From positions 1,550,001-1,614,000 of the forward strand of contig NZ_CP033073.1 of assembly GCF_003675325.1 (NCBI RefSeq): DNA of 64,000 bases. The letters run 5' to 3'. The position numbers and the translations under genes were made by a program. Positions 26,269-37,381 of this stretch are shown here, piece after piece. The stretch comes from Streptomyces dangxiongensis. Its GTDB lineage: Bacteria; Actinomycetota; Actinomycetes; Streptomycetales; Streptomycetaceae. Numbering within the stretch: the stretch's first letter is position 1; every line of letters starts with the position of its first letter. Under the pieces are notes generated by a model that ran no database searches, was not told where the DNA came from, and saw nothing but the letters and a program-made list of their open reading frames with translations.

Positions 26269-26538
26269 GAGCGCCGGCCGGGGCGACGGCGCGTAGGGCA
26301 GTGGCCGTACGCGGGCCGCGCAACCTCAAATCAACCTCTGAACACCGCCGCGGGGGCTTCAACCGCGCCTGTTCTCGGGGACATTATCTCCACGCGGGGC
26401 CCGCCGGCACGGGGGTGGCGGACCCCGCACGGGGGGGGCGTCACGCGGGCCGGACGGACCGGGCGCCGCCCTTCCTCCGTCCGGAGGGGCGGGCCCGGCC
26501 GGACGCGGGCCCCGGCCGGCGGCTGAGGCCGGTGTGCG
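26269..26538. other. Intergenic stretch before the gcl terminator
   Basis: No gene, promoter or repeat I can support. The stretch is very G/C rich with several short self-complementary segments such as CCTCCGTCCGGAGG near 26481, and ends at the long hairpin 26539-26590. Confidence 0.4.
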
Positions 26539-26590
26539 GGCACGGGGAAGGGGCGGCCGTCCTCTCGGACGGCCGCCCCTTCCCCGTGCC
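26539..26590. terminator. Very strong hairpin terminator
   Basis: Perfect 24-base arms (26539-26562 and 26567-26590, starting GGCACGGGGAAGGGGCGG) with a TCTC loop. It lies 12 bases past the stop of gcl on the minus strand and between convergent genes, so it can end transcription from both sides. Confidence 0.9.
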
Positions 26591-26601
26591 TACCGGGCGG
26601 G

Positions 26602-28389
<1,788 letters not shown>

Positions 28390-28476
28390 CGAGTACTCCT
28401 GCTTCGGCTGTCGGATGCGTACTCCCGTCGCGCCCCGCGGTGAGCACAGTCTCCAAGTGGTCGACCTTCCGCAATC

Positions 28477-28491
28477 TTTCGCATTACGGAA
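28477..28491 (-). promoter_or_regulatory. Palindromic operator upstream of gcl
   Basis: On the minus strand the 15 bases read TTCCGTAATGCGAAA, matching 13 of 15 positions of the perfect palindrome TTCCGTAATACGGAA before hyi. A further half-site GATTGCGGAA follows directly. It lies about 90 bases from the gcl start, so hyi-glxR and gcl are probably one regulon (compare IclR-type AllR/GclR control of glyoxylate genes in other bacteria). Confidence 0.65.
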
Positions 28492-28657
28492 TATAACTTC
28501 TACTATCTGGAAGCAATGTAGGGCGGCGGGGCAGGACCGTCAAGAGGTCCACGGACCGGCGAGCACCGGACAGGAGCGGCGGGACAGGAGCGGCGGGGCG
28601 GGAGGGGCGGGAAACCACCAGGCGCTGTTCGCACCGGCTCGGCCACCGGAACGCGGA

Positions 28658-28705
28658 CGGGCCCCGGACGAGTGCGCCGCAATATGCGCGCTCGTCCGGG
28701 GCCCG
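28658..28705 (-). terminator. Long hairpin terminator of the acyl-CoA synthetase operon
   Basis: Arms 28658-28677 and 28686-28705 (core GGGCCCCGGACGAG with its complement) form a stem of about 20 pairs with one wobble and an 8-base A/T-containing loop. It is 38 bases past the stop of the minus-strand synthetase. Confidence 0.8.
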
Positions 28706-28742
28706 CCGTGGAGCGTTCAGCGGATGCTCGGCCCCCGCCGCC

Positions 28743-30368
28743 TCACACCCCGTACGTCTCCCGGAGTTCCACCTTGCGCACCTTGCCCGACACCGTCATC
28801 GGGAAGGAGTCGAGGATCCGCAGCCGGCTGGGGATCTTGTAGTGCGCGAGCCGGCCCGCGCAGAAGGAGCGGAGGTCCTCCAGGGTGAGCGGGTCCGCGG
28901 GGTCGGCCGGGATGACACAGGCGAGGACCTCCTCGCCGTACCGCTCGTGCGGCACCCCGACGACCTGGACGTCCCGGACGCCCGGGTGGGCGTACAGGAA
29001 CTCCTCGATCTCGCGCGGGTAGATGTTCTCGCCGCCCCGGATGATCATGTCCTTGATCCGGCCGACGATCTCCACGTACCCGTCCTCGCGCATCACCGCG
29101 AGGTCCCCGGTGTGCATCCAGCGGCCCGCGTCGATGGCCTCGGCGGTCTTCCCCGGCTCGTCCCAGTAGCCGAGCATCACGCTGTAGCCGCGGGTGCACA
29201 GCTCGCCCGCCGTTCCCCGGGGCCGGGTCACTCCGGTGGCCGGGTCGACCACCTTGACCTCCACATGGGGCAGGACGCGGCCGACGGTGGCGGTGCGGTG
29301 CTCCAGGTCGTCCTCGACACGCGTCTGCAAGGACACCGGTGACGTCTCCGTCATGCCGTAGCAGATGGAGACCTGCTCCATGTGCATCTCGGTGACCACC
29401 CGCTTCATCACCTCCACCGGGCAGGGCGAGCCCGCCATGATGCCGGTGCGCAGGGAGGACAGGTCGTAGGAGGCGAAGTCCGGCAGGTTCAGCTCGGCGA
29501 TGAACATGGTCGGCACGCCGTAGAGGGACGTACAGCGTTCACGCTGTACGGCGTCCAGGGTGGCGCCGGGTTCGAAGGACGGGGCCGGGACGACCGTGCA
29601 GGCGCCGTGCGAGGTGGCCGCGAGGCTGCCCATGACCATGCCGAAGCAGTGGTAGAACGGCACCGGGACGCAGATCCGGTCCTGCTCGGTGTAACCGATC
29701 GACTCCCCCACGAAGTAGCCGTTGTTGAGGATGTTGTGGTGGGAGAGGGTGGCGCCCTTGGGGAAGCCGGTCGTGCCCGAGGTGTACTGGATGTTGATCG
29801 GGTCGTCGCACGACAACGCGGCCTCCCTGTCCCGCAGTTCGTCCCGCAGCCCGTCCGAGGGGTGTGCGCCGCGCGCGGTGAACGCCTCCCAGCTCGGGTC
29901 GCCGATGTAGACGGCCTCCCGCAGCCGCGGGCACGCGTGCCGCACCTCCTCCACCATCGCCCGGTAGTCGCTCGTCCGGTGCCGCAGGGAGGCGAACAGC
30001 AGGGAGATCCCGGCCTGGTCGAGGACGAACCGCACCTCGTGCGTGCGGTAGGCCGGGTTGATGCTGACCATGACGGCGCCGATCCGGGCGGTGGCGTACT
30101 GCACCAGCACCCACTCGGCGCAGTTGACCGCCCAGATGCCGACCCGGTCGCCCTGCGCCACCCCGCTCGCCAGCAGCGCGCACGCCAGTTCCCCCACGTC
30201 GGCGGCGAACTGTGCGTACGTCCAGCGCCGCCCGGACGGGACGTCGACCAGCGCCTCGCGGTCCGGCCACGCGGCCACGGTCCGGTCGAGATTGCGGCCG
30301 ATGGTGTCGCCGAGCAGGGCGGTGGTGCCCGTCCCGTGGGTGTACGACAGCCGGGGGGTCACCGTCAC
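28743..30368 (-). CDS. AMP-binding acyl-CoA synthetase
   Basis: 541 residues of the ANL adenylation family. The P-loop-like motif is [18 protein letters not shown]. The A5 motif is [12 protein letters not shown]7 is MHTGDLAVM, and A8 is [24 protein letters not shown]. The catalytic lysine is in [12 protein letters not shown] near the end. It resembles the medium- or long-chain fatty acyl-CoA ligase group with a YGMTETSP motif. GTG 30366-30368 overlaps the stop of the upstream synthetase (GTGA), and GGAGG lies before it. Chain length of substrate is not predictable. Confidence 0.9.
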   Translation of the reverse strand: MTVTPRLSYTHGTGTTALLGDTIGRNLDRTVAAWPDREALVDVPSGRRWTYAQFAADVGELACALLASGVAQGDRVGIWAVNCAEWVLVQYATARIGAVMVSINPAYRTHEVRFVLDQAGISLLFASLRHRTSDYRAMVEEVRHACPRLREAVYIGDPSWEAFTARGAHPSDGLRDELRDREAALSCDDPINIQYTSGTTGFPKGATLSHHNILNNGYFVGESIGYTEQDRICVPVPFYHCFGMVMGSLAATSHGACTVVPAPSFEPGATLDAVQRERCTSLYGVPTMFIAELNLPDFASYDLSSLRTGIMAGSPCPVEVMKRVVTEMHMEQVSICYGMTETSPVSLQTRVEDDLEHRTATVGRVLPHVEVKVVDPATGVTRPRGTAGELCTRGYSVMLGYWDEPGKTAEAIDAGRWMHTGDLAVMREDGYVEIVGRIKDMIIRGGENIYPREIEEFLYAHPGVRDVQVVGVPHERYGEEVLACVIPADPADPLTLEDLRSFCAGRLAHYKIPSRLRILDSFPMTVSGKVRKVELRETYGV

Positions 30369-32038
30369 CGGAAGTCCTCCTCGCGGTACTCGTTCGGTGA
30401 GCCCGCGGCCGTGGCCTCGCGCAGCTCGATGCGGCGGATCTTGCCGGAGACGGTCTTGGGCAGCACGCCGAACTCCAGCCGCCGGATGCGCTTGTAGGGG
30501 GCGAGCACGCTGCGGGAGTGCTCGAAGAGGATGTGCGCGGTGCCGGGGCCGGGTTCCCAGCCCGCGGCCAGGACGATGTACGCCTTCGGCACGGCGAGCC
30601 GCAGCTCGTCCGGGGCGGGCACGACGGCCGCCTCGGCCACCGCCTCGTGCTCCAGCAGCGCGCTCTCCAGCTCGAACGGACTCACCTTGTAGTCGGAGGC
30701 CTTGAACACGTCGTCACTGCGCCCGATATAGGTGAGATATCCCTCTCCGTCGCGGGAGGCGATGTCGCCCGTGCGGTAGTAGCCGCCCGCCATGACCTCC
30801 GCCGTGCGGTCCGGGTCGCCGTGGTAGCCGGTCATCAGGCCGACCGGGCGCTCGGTGAGGTCGAGGGCGATCTCGCCCTCGGCGGCGCCGGGCGCGCCGG
30901 AGACCGGGTCGAGGAGTTCCACCCGGAAGCCGGGGCTGGGACGGCCCATCGAGCCGGTCTTCAGCGGCTGGCCGGGGCTGTTGGAGACCTGCACCGCGGT
31001 CTCGGTCTGCCCGAAGCCGTCCCGGACGGTCACGCCCCAGGCCCGCCTGACCTGCTCGATCACCTCGGGATTGAGCGGCTCGCCGGCCGCCAGCGCCTCA
31101 CGGGGCGGGGTGCGCAGCCGACCGAGGTCGGCCTGGATGAGCATCCGCCACACGGTCGGCGGCGCGCAGAACGTGGTGACGCCGGCCCGGTCCATCTCGG
31201 CCATCAGCCGGGCCGCGTCGAAGCGGGTGTAGTTGACGACGAAGACGGTCGCCTCCGCGTTCCACGGGGCGAAGAGGTTGGACCAGGCGTGCTTGGCCCA
31301 GCCCGGCGACGAGATGTTCAGGTGCACGTCGCCAGGTTTCAGGCCGATCCAGTACATGGTGGCCAGGTGCCCGACCGGGTACGAGGTGTGGGTGTGCTCG
31401 ACCAGCTTGGGGCGGGCGGTCGTGCCCGAGGTGAAGTAGAGCATCAGCGGGTCGTCGGCGAGGGTGGGGCCGTCGGGGAGGAACTCGGCGGAGGCCGGGT
31501 AGGCGTCCTCGTACGGCTCCCAGCCCTCCTCCGGCAGGCCGCCGACCGCGATCCGCGTGTAGGTGCCGGGCACGTCGGCGAACTTGGCCGTGTCCTGCGC
31601 CCGCACGATCACGTGCTTCACCCGGCCCCTGTCCACCCGGTCACGCAGATCGGCGGGGCCGAGCAGCGGCGTGGCCGGGATGACGACCGCGCGCAGCTTC
31701 ATCGCGGCCAGCGCGGTCTCCCACAGCTCGGCCTGGTTGCCGAGCATGACCAGGACACGGTCCTCGGCGGCGACCCCGCGCTCGCGCAGCCACCGGGCCA
31801 CCCGGTCGGAGCGGTCGGCCAGTTCCGCGAAGGAGAGCCGGGTCTCGCTGCCGTCCTCCTCCACTATGTGCAGCGCGGTCCGGTCGTTGCCGTCGGCGAT
31901 CACGTCGAACCAGTCCAGCGCCCAGTTGAAGTGCTCGGGCCGCGGCCAGGTGAACCCGTTGTAGGCGCTGGCGTAGTCCTCGCGGTGCTCCAGCAGGAAG
32001 TCCCGTGCGCCCCTGAAGGCGTCGGTCGCCGTCGTCAT
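30365..32038 (-). CDS. AMP-binding acyl/aryl-CoA synthetase
   Basis: 557 residues. ATG 32038 has GGAGGACAG upstream. ANL motifs: [17 protein letters not shown] (P-loop), [49 protein letters not shown], and the catalytic lysine in [12 protein letters not shown]. The style ([33 protein letters not shown]) is that of the medium-chain acyl-CoA and benzoate-CoA ligase subgroup. It is first of a two-gene operon with a second synthetase. A LuxR-type regulator is transcribed divergently. Confidence 0.9.
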   Translation of the reverse strand: MTTATDAFRGARDFLLEHREDYASAYNGFTWPRPEHFNWALDWFDVIADGNDRTALHIVEEDGSETRLSFAELADRSDRVARWLRERGVAAEDRVLVMLGNQAELWETALAAMKLRAVVIPATPLLGPADLRDRVDRGRVKHVIVRAQDTAKFADVPGTYTRIAVGGLPEEGWEPYEDAYPASAEFLPDGPTLADDPLMLYFTSGTTARPKLVEHTHTSYPVGHLATMYWIGLKPGDVHLNISSPGWAKHAWSNLFAPWNAEATVFVVNYTRFDAARLMAEMDRAGVTTFCAPPTVWRMLIQADLGRLRTPPREALAAGEPLNPEVIEQVRRAWGVTVRDGFGQTETAVQVSNSPGQPLKTGSMGRPSPGFRVELLDPVSGAPGAAEGEIALDLTERPVGLMTGYHGDPDRTAEVMAGGYYRTGDIASRDGEGYLTYIGRSDDVFKASDYKVSPFELESALLEHEAVAEAAVVPAPDELRLAVPKAYIVLAAGWEPGPGTAHILFEHSRSVLAPYKRIRRLEFGVLPKTVSGKIRRIELREATAAGSPNEYREEDFR

Positions 32039-32151
32039 CTGTCCTCCCATGTTCCCGGCCATTGCCGGGCGGCTCTCTGGCATCGTCTAATCCGTGATGC
32101 AGGTCTCACTACCCCCGAACGGGGGTGAGGACTGCCGGAGGGGCGGACAAG

Positions 32152-32982
32152 GTGACGGCGGACGCGGTGGGCGAGGTGGTGATCGGTGGCGCGCTGGCCC
32201 GGCTGCGGCGTGCGACGGGACTTCCGGTCGCCTTCGGCGGGCTGGTGGAGACCGGCCGGCCGCGGATCCGCATCAGCGAGCTGAGCGGCACGACCACGGC
32301 CGCGCTGCACGCCCTCGCGGTCACCTCCGGCAGCGGTCTCGGCGGCAGGGCGGTGGCGCTGGCCCGGCCGTGCGCGGTGACGGACTACTCCAGCTCCCGC
32401 CAGATCAGCCACGAGTACGACGTGCCGGTGGCCGCCGAGGGCATCCGCTCGGTGCTCGCGGTGCCGGTCGTGGTCCGGCGCCGCGTGCGCGGGGTGCTGT
32501 ACGGCGCGCTGCGCTCGGCCGAGCCGCTCGGTGACCGCATGCTGGGCGCGGCGATGGCGGCGGCGCGGGATGTGGAGCAGGCGCTGGTGGTGCGGGACGA
32601 GACGTGGGGGCTGCTGGCCGCGGCCCGGCCGGAGCCGGAGGGCGCCGATCGGGGCGCGGGGTGGGAACAGGTGCGCGAGGCGCACGCCGCACTGCGGGCC
32701 CTGGTCCCCCGGATCAGCGATCCGGGTCTGCGGGCCGAACTGCTCGCCGCGTGCGGGCTGCTGACCGCGCCGCCACGAGCCGGAGGCGTGACCCTGGCGC
32801 CACGTGAGCTGGACGTGCTGTCCTGGGTGGCGGCGGGCGCCACCAACACGGCGGTGGCGGAGCGGCTGGGTCTGCGGCCGGAGACGGTCAAGGGCTATCT
32901 GCGCTCGGCGATGCGGAAGCTGGGCGCCCACACACGAGGGGAGGCGGTGTCCGCGGCCCGCAGGGCGGGGCTGCTGCCGTAG
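32152..32982 (+). CDS. GAF-domain LuxR-type transcription regulator
   Basis: 276 residues from GTG 32152 with GGAGGGG upstream; GTG 32125 is an alternative. Residues 10-160 look like a GAF sensor (GLPVAFGGLVE, SGLGGRAVALARPCAVTDYSSS, GIRSVLAVPVVVRRRVRGVLYGALR). The C-terminal 65 residues are a LuxR HTH (LAPRELDVLSWVAAGATNTAVAERLGLRPETVKGYLRSAMRKLGAHTRGEAV). It is divergent from the two acyl-CoA synthetases and probably controls them. The gap between contains the stem CCCCC-GAAC-GGGGG around 32112-32125. Confidence 0.85.
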   Translation: MTADAVGEVVIGGALARLRRATGLPVAFGGLVETGRPRIRISELSGTTTAALHALAVTSGSGLGGRAVALARPCAVTDYSSSRQISHEYDVPVAAEGIRSVLAVPVVVRRRVRGVLYGALRSAEPLGDRMLGAAMAAARDVEQALVVRDETWGLLAAARPEPEGADRGAGWEQVREAHAALRALVPRISDPGLRAELLAACGLLTAPPRAGGVTLAPRELDVLSWVAAGATNTAVAERLGLRPETVKGYLRSAMRKLGAHTRGEAVSAARRAGLLP

Positions 32983-33134
32983 CGCGGCGACGGGAAGGGA
33001 ACCTGCCATTCATGCGGCGGCGCTTTGAATTTCCCTCTGCTTGACCGTTTGTTATTTCCCTCACCACGGCTTCCGTCCGTATTTCCACGATCGTTGCCTA
33101 GAATTTGGCCCGGACACGACACACGAGGGGAGCG

Positions 33135-35978
33135 GTGACCTTGCGACGGGACTTCCAGGAGCCTGCCAGGTGCCGCCCCGACCTGGTCATCGGCCGCGAG
33201 GAGCTGTTCGCCGGCGCCCGTGAGCAACTCGCCTCCGGGGGCAGTGTGCTGCTCCACGGCCCCGCCGGAATAGGGAAATCCACCGTCCTGCGGGCATTGG
33301 CCGAGGAATACGGCGCCACCGCCCGCACGGTCTTGCGCTGCTCGGCGACCGAGTCAGAATCGCATCTTCCGTTCCTGGCCCTCGCCGACCTCCTCGGTCT
33401 CGTCCTCGACGACATCGCCCCGCGGCTGCCGGCCGCCCAGCGCACCGCCCTGGAGTCGGCGCTCACCGGCCGCGGCGAGTCCAGCCTCCAGCGCGACGGT
33501 CTCGCCCTGCGCCTGGCCGTGCTCTCCGCGCTGCGCGCCCTGGCCGCCGACGGCCCGGTCCTGATCGTCGCCGACGACCTCCAGTGGCTCGACCCGGCCA
33601 GCGCCGAACTGCTCGGCTTCGCCGCCCGGCGCCTTGGGGGCACCCCGGTACAGCTACTCTGCGCGGTACGCACAGAAGGGCAGTCCAGCCAGGAGTGCGA
33701 CCGCCACCTGCACGCCTGCCCGCCGGACACCCTCGCCGTCCGGCTCGGCGCGCTCTCCCGCACCCAGGTCGCCCAACTGCTCGGCCACCGCGGCCACGGC
33801 GGCCTGTCCCGGTCCACGGTCCGCGAGATCCACCGCACCAGCGGCGGCAACCCGCTGTTCGCCCTGGAGCTGGGCCGCGCCCTCGCCGAGAGCCCCACCC
33901 CGCCCCGCCCAGGCGAACCGCTGCCGGTGCCGACCTCACTGCGCGCCCTGGTCCTCAGCCGCCTGGACATGCTGTCGGTGGAGGCACGCCGCACCCTGCT
34001 GGTGGCCAGCGCCGGCGCCCGGCCCACCCCGGCGCTGCTGCACGCGGCCGGCCGGGAGAACGCCGAGGCCGAGTGCGCCCAGGCCGCCGAACTCGGGCTG
34101 CTGGCCACCGAGCCCGACGCACCGGCCGTACGGTTCGCGCACCCGCTGATATCCGCGGCGCTGTACGCGGAGACACCCGCCCAGGAGCGGCGGGCCGCGC
34201 ACGCGGCGCTGTCCACCGCGGCCTCCGACCCCATCGAACGGGCCCGGCATCTGGCCCTCGCCACCACCGGCACCGACCCGGAGGTCGCCGCCCGGCTCGC
34301 CGAGGCCGCGGCCCTCTCCCGGGACCGCGGCGCCCCCTCGGTCGCCGCCCAGCTCGGGCTGCTCGCCGCCCGGCACACCCCCGCCGACGGGACGCCGCGG
34401 CAGGAGGAGCGCCGGCTCCAGGCCGCCGAGGACGCGATCACCGCCGGCGAGGTGGACCTGGCCCGGGACATCGCCCGCGAGGTGCTGACCCGGGCGACCG
34501 TGCCCGCCGACCGGGTGCGGGCCTGGATGATCGTCATCGACAGCGCCGGCCACACCATGGCCGAGGTCGACGCCGTGTTCCCGCAGGCCCTCTCCGACGC
34601 CGGCGACGACTCCCGGCTGCTCGCCCTCGTCCACTACCAACTGGCCTGGCGGGCGCTGATCGTGGAGGGCGACTTCACCGAGGCCCGGGAGGCCGCCGCG
34701 CACGCCGCCGGGCTCGCCGCGTGCGGCGGCGACCGGCGCACCGAACTGCTCTCCCTTGCCTTCCAGGCGCAGACCGAGACCCTGATGGGCCATCCGGAAG
34801 CACCCCGCACCATCAAACGGGCCCTGCGGGAACCCCAGGACCCGCGGGTCGCCTGGCATCACAACGGCGCGGGCAGCGCCCGGTTCCGCTGGCTGGTCAT
34901 GGGCGACCAGCTCGCCGAGGCCCGGGCCACGGTCACCGCGCTGCTGCGCGAGGTCCGCCGGCGCGGCTCCGTGGAGAGCGAGGTGCACTTCCTGCGCGGC
35001 CTCGCCGAGACGGAACTGAGGGCCGGGCACTGCGGGCGCGCACTCGACCTGGCCCGCGAGAGCCTGCGGCTCGCCCGGGACTCCGGCATCGGCGAGACCG
35101 CGTCCGCGATGCTGACCTCCCTCGCGGAGGCCTCCGGCGGCGACGTCGACCGGGCGCTGGCGCTCGCCCGGGAGGCGGTGGAGCACGCCGAGGAGGACGG
35201 CGACCAGATGTACCTGTCGCGGGCGCTGGGCGCCCTCGGGTACGCCCAGCTCGTGGCCGGGGACCCGGCGGGCACCGTCCGTTCGCTGCGCCGGGTGCGC
35301 CGGCTGGAGCTGGCGCTCGGCATCACCGACCCGGCCCGGGGCCGCTGGCAGGGCGACCTCGCCGAGGCACTCGTCCGGACGGGCGAGCCCGGTGAGGCGC
35401 AGGACGTCCTCGACGTCAGCCGCGAGCACGCGCTGCGGCTCGGCCGGGAGAGCGTCCTCGCCGTCCTCGACCGGTCAGAGGCCCTGGTGCGGGCCGCGCA
35501 GGGCGACCCGGAGGCCGCGCTCGCCAAGCTGACATCCGCTCAGGACCGGCTCGGCAAGCTCGGCTACGGTCTGGAGGAGGCGCGGGCCGCGCTCGCGCTG
35601 GCCCGGCTGCGGGCCAGGCGTCCGACGGAAGGGACGCGCCGGACCGGCACGGCCAACGCCTTCGACGAGGCCGCCCGGATGTTCCGGCGCTGCCGGGCGC
35701 TGCCCTGGTTGCGCCAGGTGGACGAAGCACTCACCACTCCCGAACGGGAAATGACGCCGGCCGTGCCGGAGGCGCTGCACGCCCTGGACGGGCTGGCGGC
35801 GATGGAGCGTCAGGTGGCCGCGCTGGTCATGGAGGGCGCCACCAACCGGGAGATCGCCGCCCGGCTGTTCATCAGCGTGAAGACGGTGGAGGCGACCCTG
35901 ACCCGGGTCTACCGCAAGCTGGGGATCCGGTCGCGCGTCGACATCGTCCGATTGGCCGCAGGTCACCGCGCGAACTGA
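33135..35978 (+). CDS. LAL-family (large ATP-binding LuxR) transcription regulator
   Basis: 947 residues. GTG 33135 is preferred because GAGGGGAGC lies before it; TTG 33105 would add ten residues. Residues 20-300 are an AAA/STAND-type ATPase with Walker A GPAGIGKST (42-50) and Walker B VLIVADDLQWLD (142-153). A long helical TPR-like middle follows. The last 65 residues are a LuxR HTH (LAAMERQVAALVMEGATNREIAARLFISVKTVEATLTRVYRKLGIRSRVDIVRLA). Such MalT-like proteins activate secondary-metabolite or exoenzyme genes. The next gene on the same strand encodes a secreted trypsin, a possible target. Confidence 0.9.
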   Translation: MTLRRDFQEPARCRPDLVIGREELFAGAREQLASGGSVLLHGPAGIGKSTVLRALAEEYGATARTVLRCSATESESHLPFLALADLLGLVLDDIAPRLPAAQRTALESALTGRGESSLQRDGLALRLAVLSALRALAADGPVLIVADDLQWLDPASAELLGFAARRLGGTPVQLLCAVRTEGQSSQECDRHLHACPPDTLAVRLGALSRTQVAQLLGHRGHGGLSRSTVREIHRTSGGNPLFALELGRALAESPTPPRPGEPLPVPTSLRALVLSRLDMLSVEARRTLLVASAGARPTPALLHAAGRENAEAECAQAAELGLLATEPDAPAVRFAHPLISAALYAETPAQERRAAHAALSTAASDPIERARHLALATTGTDPEVAARLAEAAALSRDRGAPSVAAQLGLLAARHTPADGTPRQEERRLQAAEDAITAGEVDLARDIAREVLTRATVPADRVRAWMIVIDSAGHTMAEVDAVFPQALSDAGDDSRLLALVHYQLAWRALIVEGDFTEAREAAAHAAGLAACGGDRRTELLSLAFQAQTETLMGHPEAPRTIKRALREPQDPRVAWHHNGAGSARFRWLVMGDQLAEARATVTALLREVRRRGSVESEVHFLRGLAETELRAGHCGRALDLARESLRLARDSGIGETASAMLTSLAEASGGDVDRALALAREAVEHAEEDGDQMYLSRALGALGYAQLVAGDPAGTVRSLRRVRRLELALGITDPARGRWQGDLAEALVRTGEPGEAQDVLDVSREHALRLGRESVLAVLDRSEALVRAAQGDPEAALAKLTSAQDRLGKLGYGLEEARAALALARLRARRPTEGTRRTGTANAFDEAARMFRRCRALPWLRQVDEALTTPEREMTPAVPEALHALDGLAAMERQVAALVMEGATNREIAARLFISVKTVEATLTRVYRKLGIRSRVDIVRLAAGHRAN

Positions 35979-36006
35979 GCGGCGCCCTTGTTAACTGAAC
36001 CGGACC

Positions 36007-36076
36007 GAGGGTTTTCCCTCACCCAACCCCCTAGGGGGTTCCCTCATTGGGAGCCGAGGGTTCCGGGTCCTAGCGT
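36007..36076 (+). promoter_or_regulatory. Palindrome-rich promoter of the trypsin gene
   Basis: GAGGG-TTTT-CCCTC (36007-36020) and the perfect palindrome AACCCCCTAGGGGGTT (36025-36040) are followed by a possible -35 TTGGGA (36047-36052), an 18-base spacer and -10 TAGCGT (36071-36076). The long leader beyond it can fold (arms TGGGGGTC 36104-36111 with 36150-36157, inner CGAGCG 36123-36128 with 36137-36142). Confidence 0.55.
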
Positions 36077-36221
36077 AAAGGGCGTGCCGCTCGCCCGGGC
36101 ACATGGGGGTCGGTCCCCTCTCCGAGCGCCCGACCGCGCTCGAGCAGGGGACCCCCACACCCCCATGCACTCCCCACACCCGCGCGACCCCCCACCGGTG
36201 CAACCCCCACTGAGGAGACTC

Positions 36222-37016
36222 ATGTTCGGGACCAGACGTGTGAGAAAGACCGCCGCGACCCTGGTGGCCACCGCCGCCGCCGCTGCGACCGCGCTGCTCG
36301 CCGCGCCGACGGCGAGCGCCGCCGCCCCCCAGCCCGTCGTCGGCGGTACGACGACCACGACGACCGCGTACCCGTTCATGATGCAGATCACGGACGCCTC
36401 CCAGAACCAGTTCTGCGGCGGCACCCTGGTGGCGCCCAGGAAGGTCGTCACGGCCGCCCACTGCATGGTGGGCGAGACCACCGGCAGCGTGCGCGTCGTC
36501 GGCGGCCGGACCTACCTCAACGGCACCAACGGCACGGTCGGCAAGGTCAGCAAGATCTGGATCAACCCGGACTACTCGGACGCCACCAACGGTGACGACG
36601 TGGCCGTGCTGACCCTCTCCACGTCGATGCCGTACACCCCGGCGTCGTACGTCTCCTCGTCCCAGACGGGCGTCTACGCGGCCGGCACCACGGCCCGGAT
36701 CCTCGGCTGGGGCACCACCTCGGAGAACGGCGGCTCCTCCAACCAGCTACGGACCGCGACCGTCCCGATCGTGGCCGACTCGAGCTGCCGTTCCTCCTAC
36801 GGTTCGGACTTCGTCCAGTCCGACATGGTCTGCGCCGGATACACCTCCGGCGGCGTCGACACCTGCCAGGGCGACAGCGGCGGTCCCCTGCTCATCGGGG
36901 GCGCCCTGGCAGGGATCACTTCCTGGGGCGAGGGGTGCGCGGAGGCGGGCTACCCGGGTGTCTACACCCGGCTGGCCACCTTCTCGGACCTGGTGACCGC
37001 GCAGGTCAACTCGTGA
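36222..37016 (+). CDS. Secreted trypsin (S1A, S. griseus trypsin type)
   Basis: 264 residues. The signal peptide runs to about residue 34 (RRVRKTAATLVATAAAAATALLAAPTASA-AA), followed by a very short propeptide ending in QP before VVGGTTTTTT. The catalytic triad is H80 (VVTAAHC), D126 (NGDDVAVL) and S219 (CQGDSGGPLL). The specificity-pocket aspartate, in GVDTCQGDSGG (D213), predicts cleavage after Arg or Lys. There are six cysteines as in bacterial trypsins. ATG 36222 follows GAGGAG. A perfect hairpin terminator begins 38 bases after the stop. Confidence 0.93.
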   Translation: MFGTRRVRKTAATLVATAAAAATALLAAPTASAAAPQPVVGGTTTTTTAYPFMMQITDASQNQFCGGTLVAPRKVVTAAHCMVGETTGSVRVVGGRTYLNGTNGTVGKVSKIWINPDYSDATNGDDVAVLTLSTSMPYTPASYVSSSQTGVYAAGTTARILGWGTTSENGGSSNQLRTATVPIVADSSCRSSYGSDFVQSDMVCAGYTSGGVDTCQGDSGGPLLIGGALAGITSWGEGCAEAGYPGVYTRLATFSDLVTAQVNS

Positions 37017-37054
37017 CCCGGAAGATTTCCCGAGCATCCCTCGGGTAACCGCCG

Positions 37055-37095
37055 GGGGGCGTTGCGGGCCACCACGAGCGGCCCGCAACGCCCCC
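37055..37095 (+). terminator. Hairpin terminator of the trypsin gene
   Basis: Perfect 16-base arms GGGGGCGTTGCGGGCC (37055-37070) and 37080-37095 with a 9-base loop, then CTCTCC. Confidence 0.85.
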
Positions 37096-37381
37096 TCTCC
37101 ACCACCCCGGCCCACGCCACGGGACACCGTCGCCGGGCCACCGCGGCACGACACCACCCCCCGGCCCACCGCCGTACGGCCGCCGCGCACCGGATGCCGT
37201 ACGACTCCCCGTACACCGCACGCCCGCCAGCCGCTCCGACACCGGTTGCGGAGAGAGCCGGTCCGCGACGTCCGCCGGGACCCGGACCGCGACGTCCGCC
37301 GATCGCGGCGGCCCGCGGATATCCTGCAGGTACCCGCGCCGGGTGAGCACGCCCAGCGCGGGCACCACCGGGAGGTGGCCG

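Larger units (their letters stand above)
28390..28742. other. Intergenic region between gcl and the acyl-CoA synthetase operon
   Basis: 353 bases. It holds the gcl upstream region with its operator (28477-28491), an A/T-richer patch at 28465-28520 likely to contain the gcl promoter, and the terminator of the acyl-CoA synthetase operon (28658-28705). No gene is seen. Confidence 0.5.

Noticed and set aside
33105..33134. TTG 33105 as start of the LAL regulator
   Set aside because: GTG 33135 has a strong ribosome binding site, and the residues added by TTG are not protein-like.
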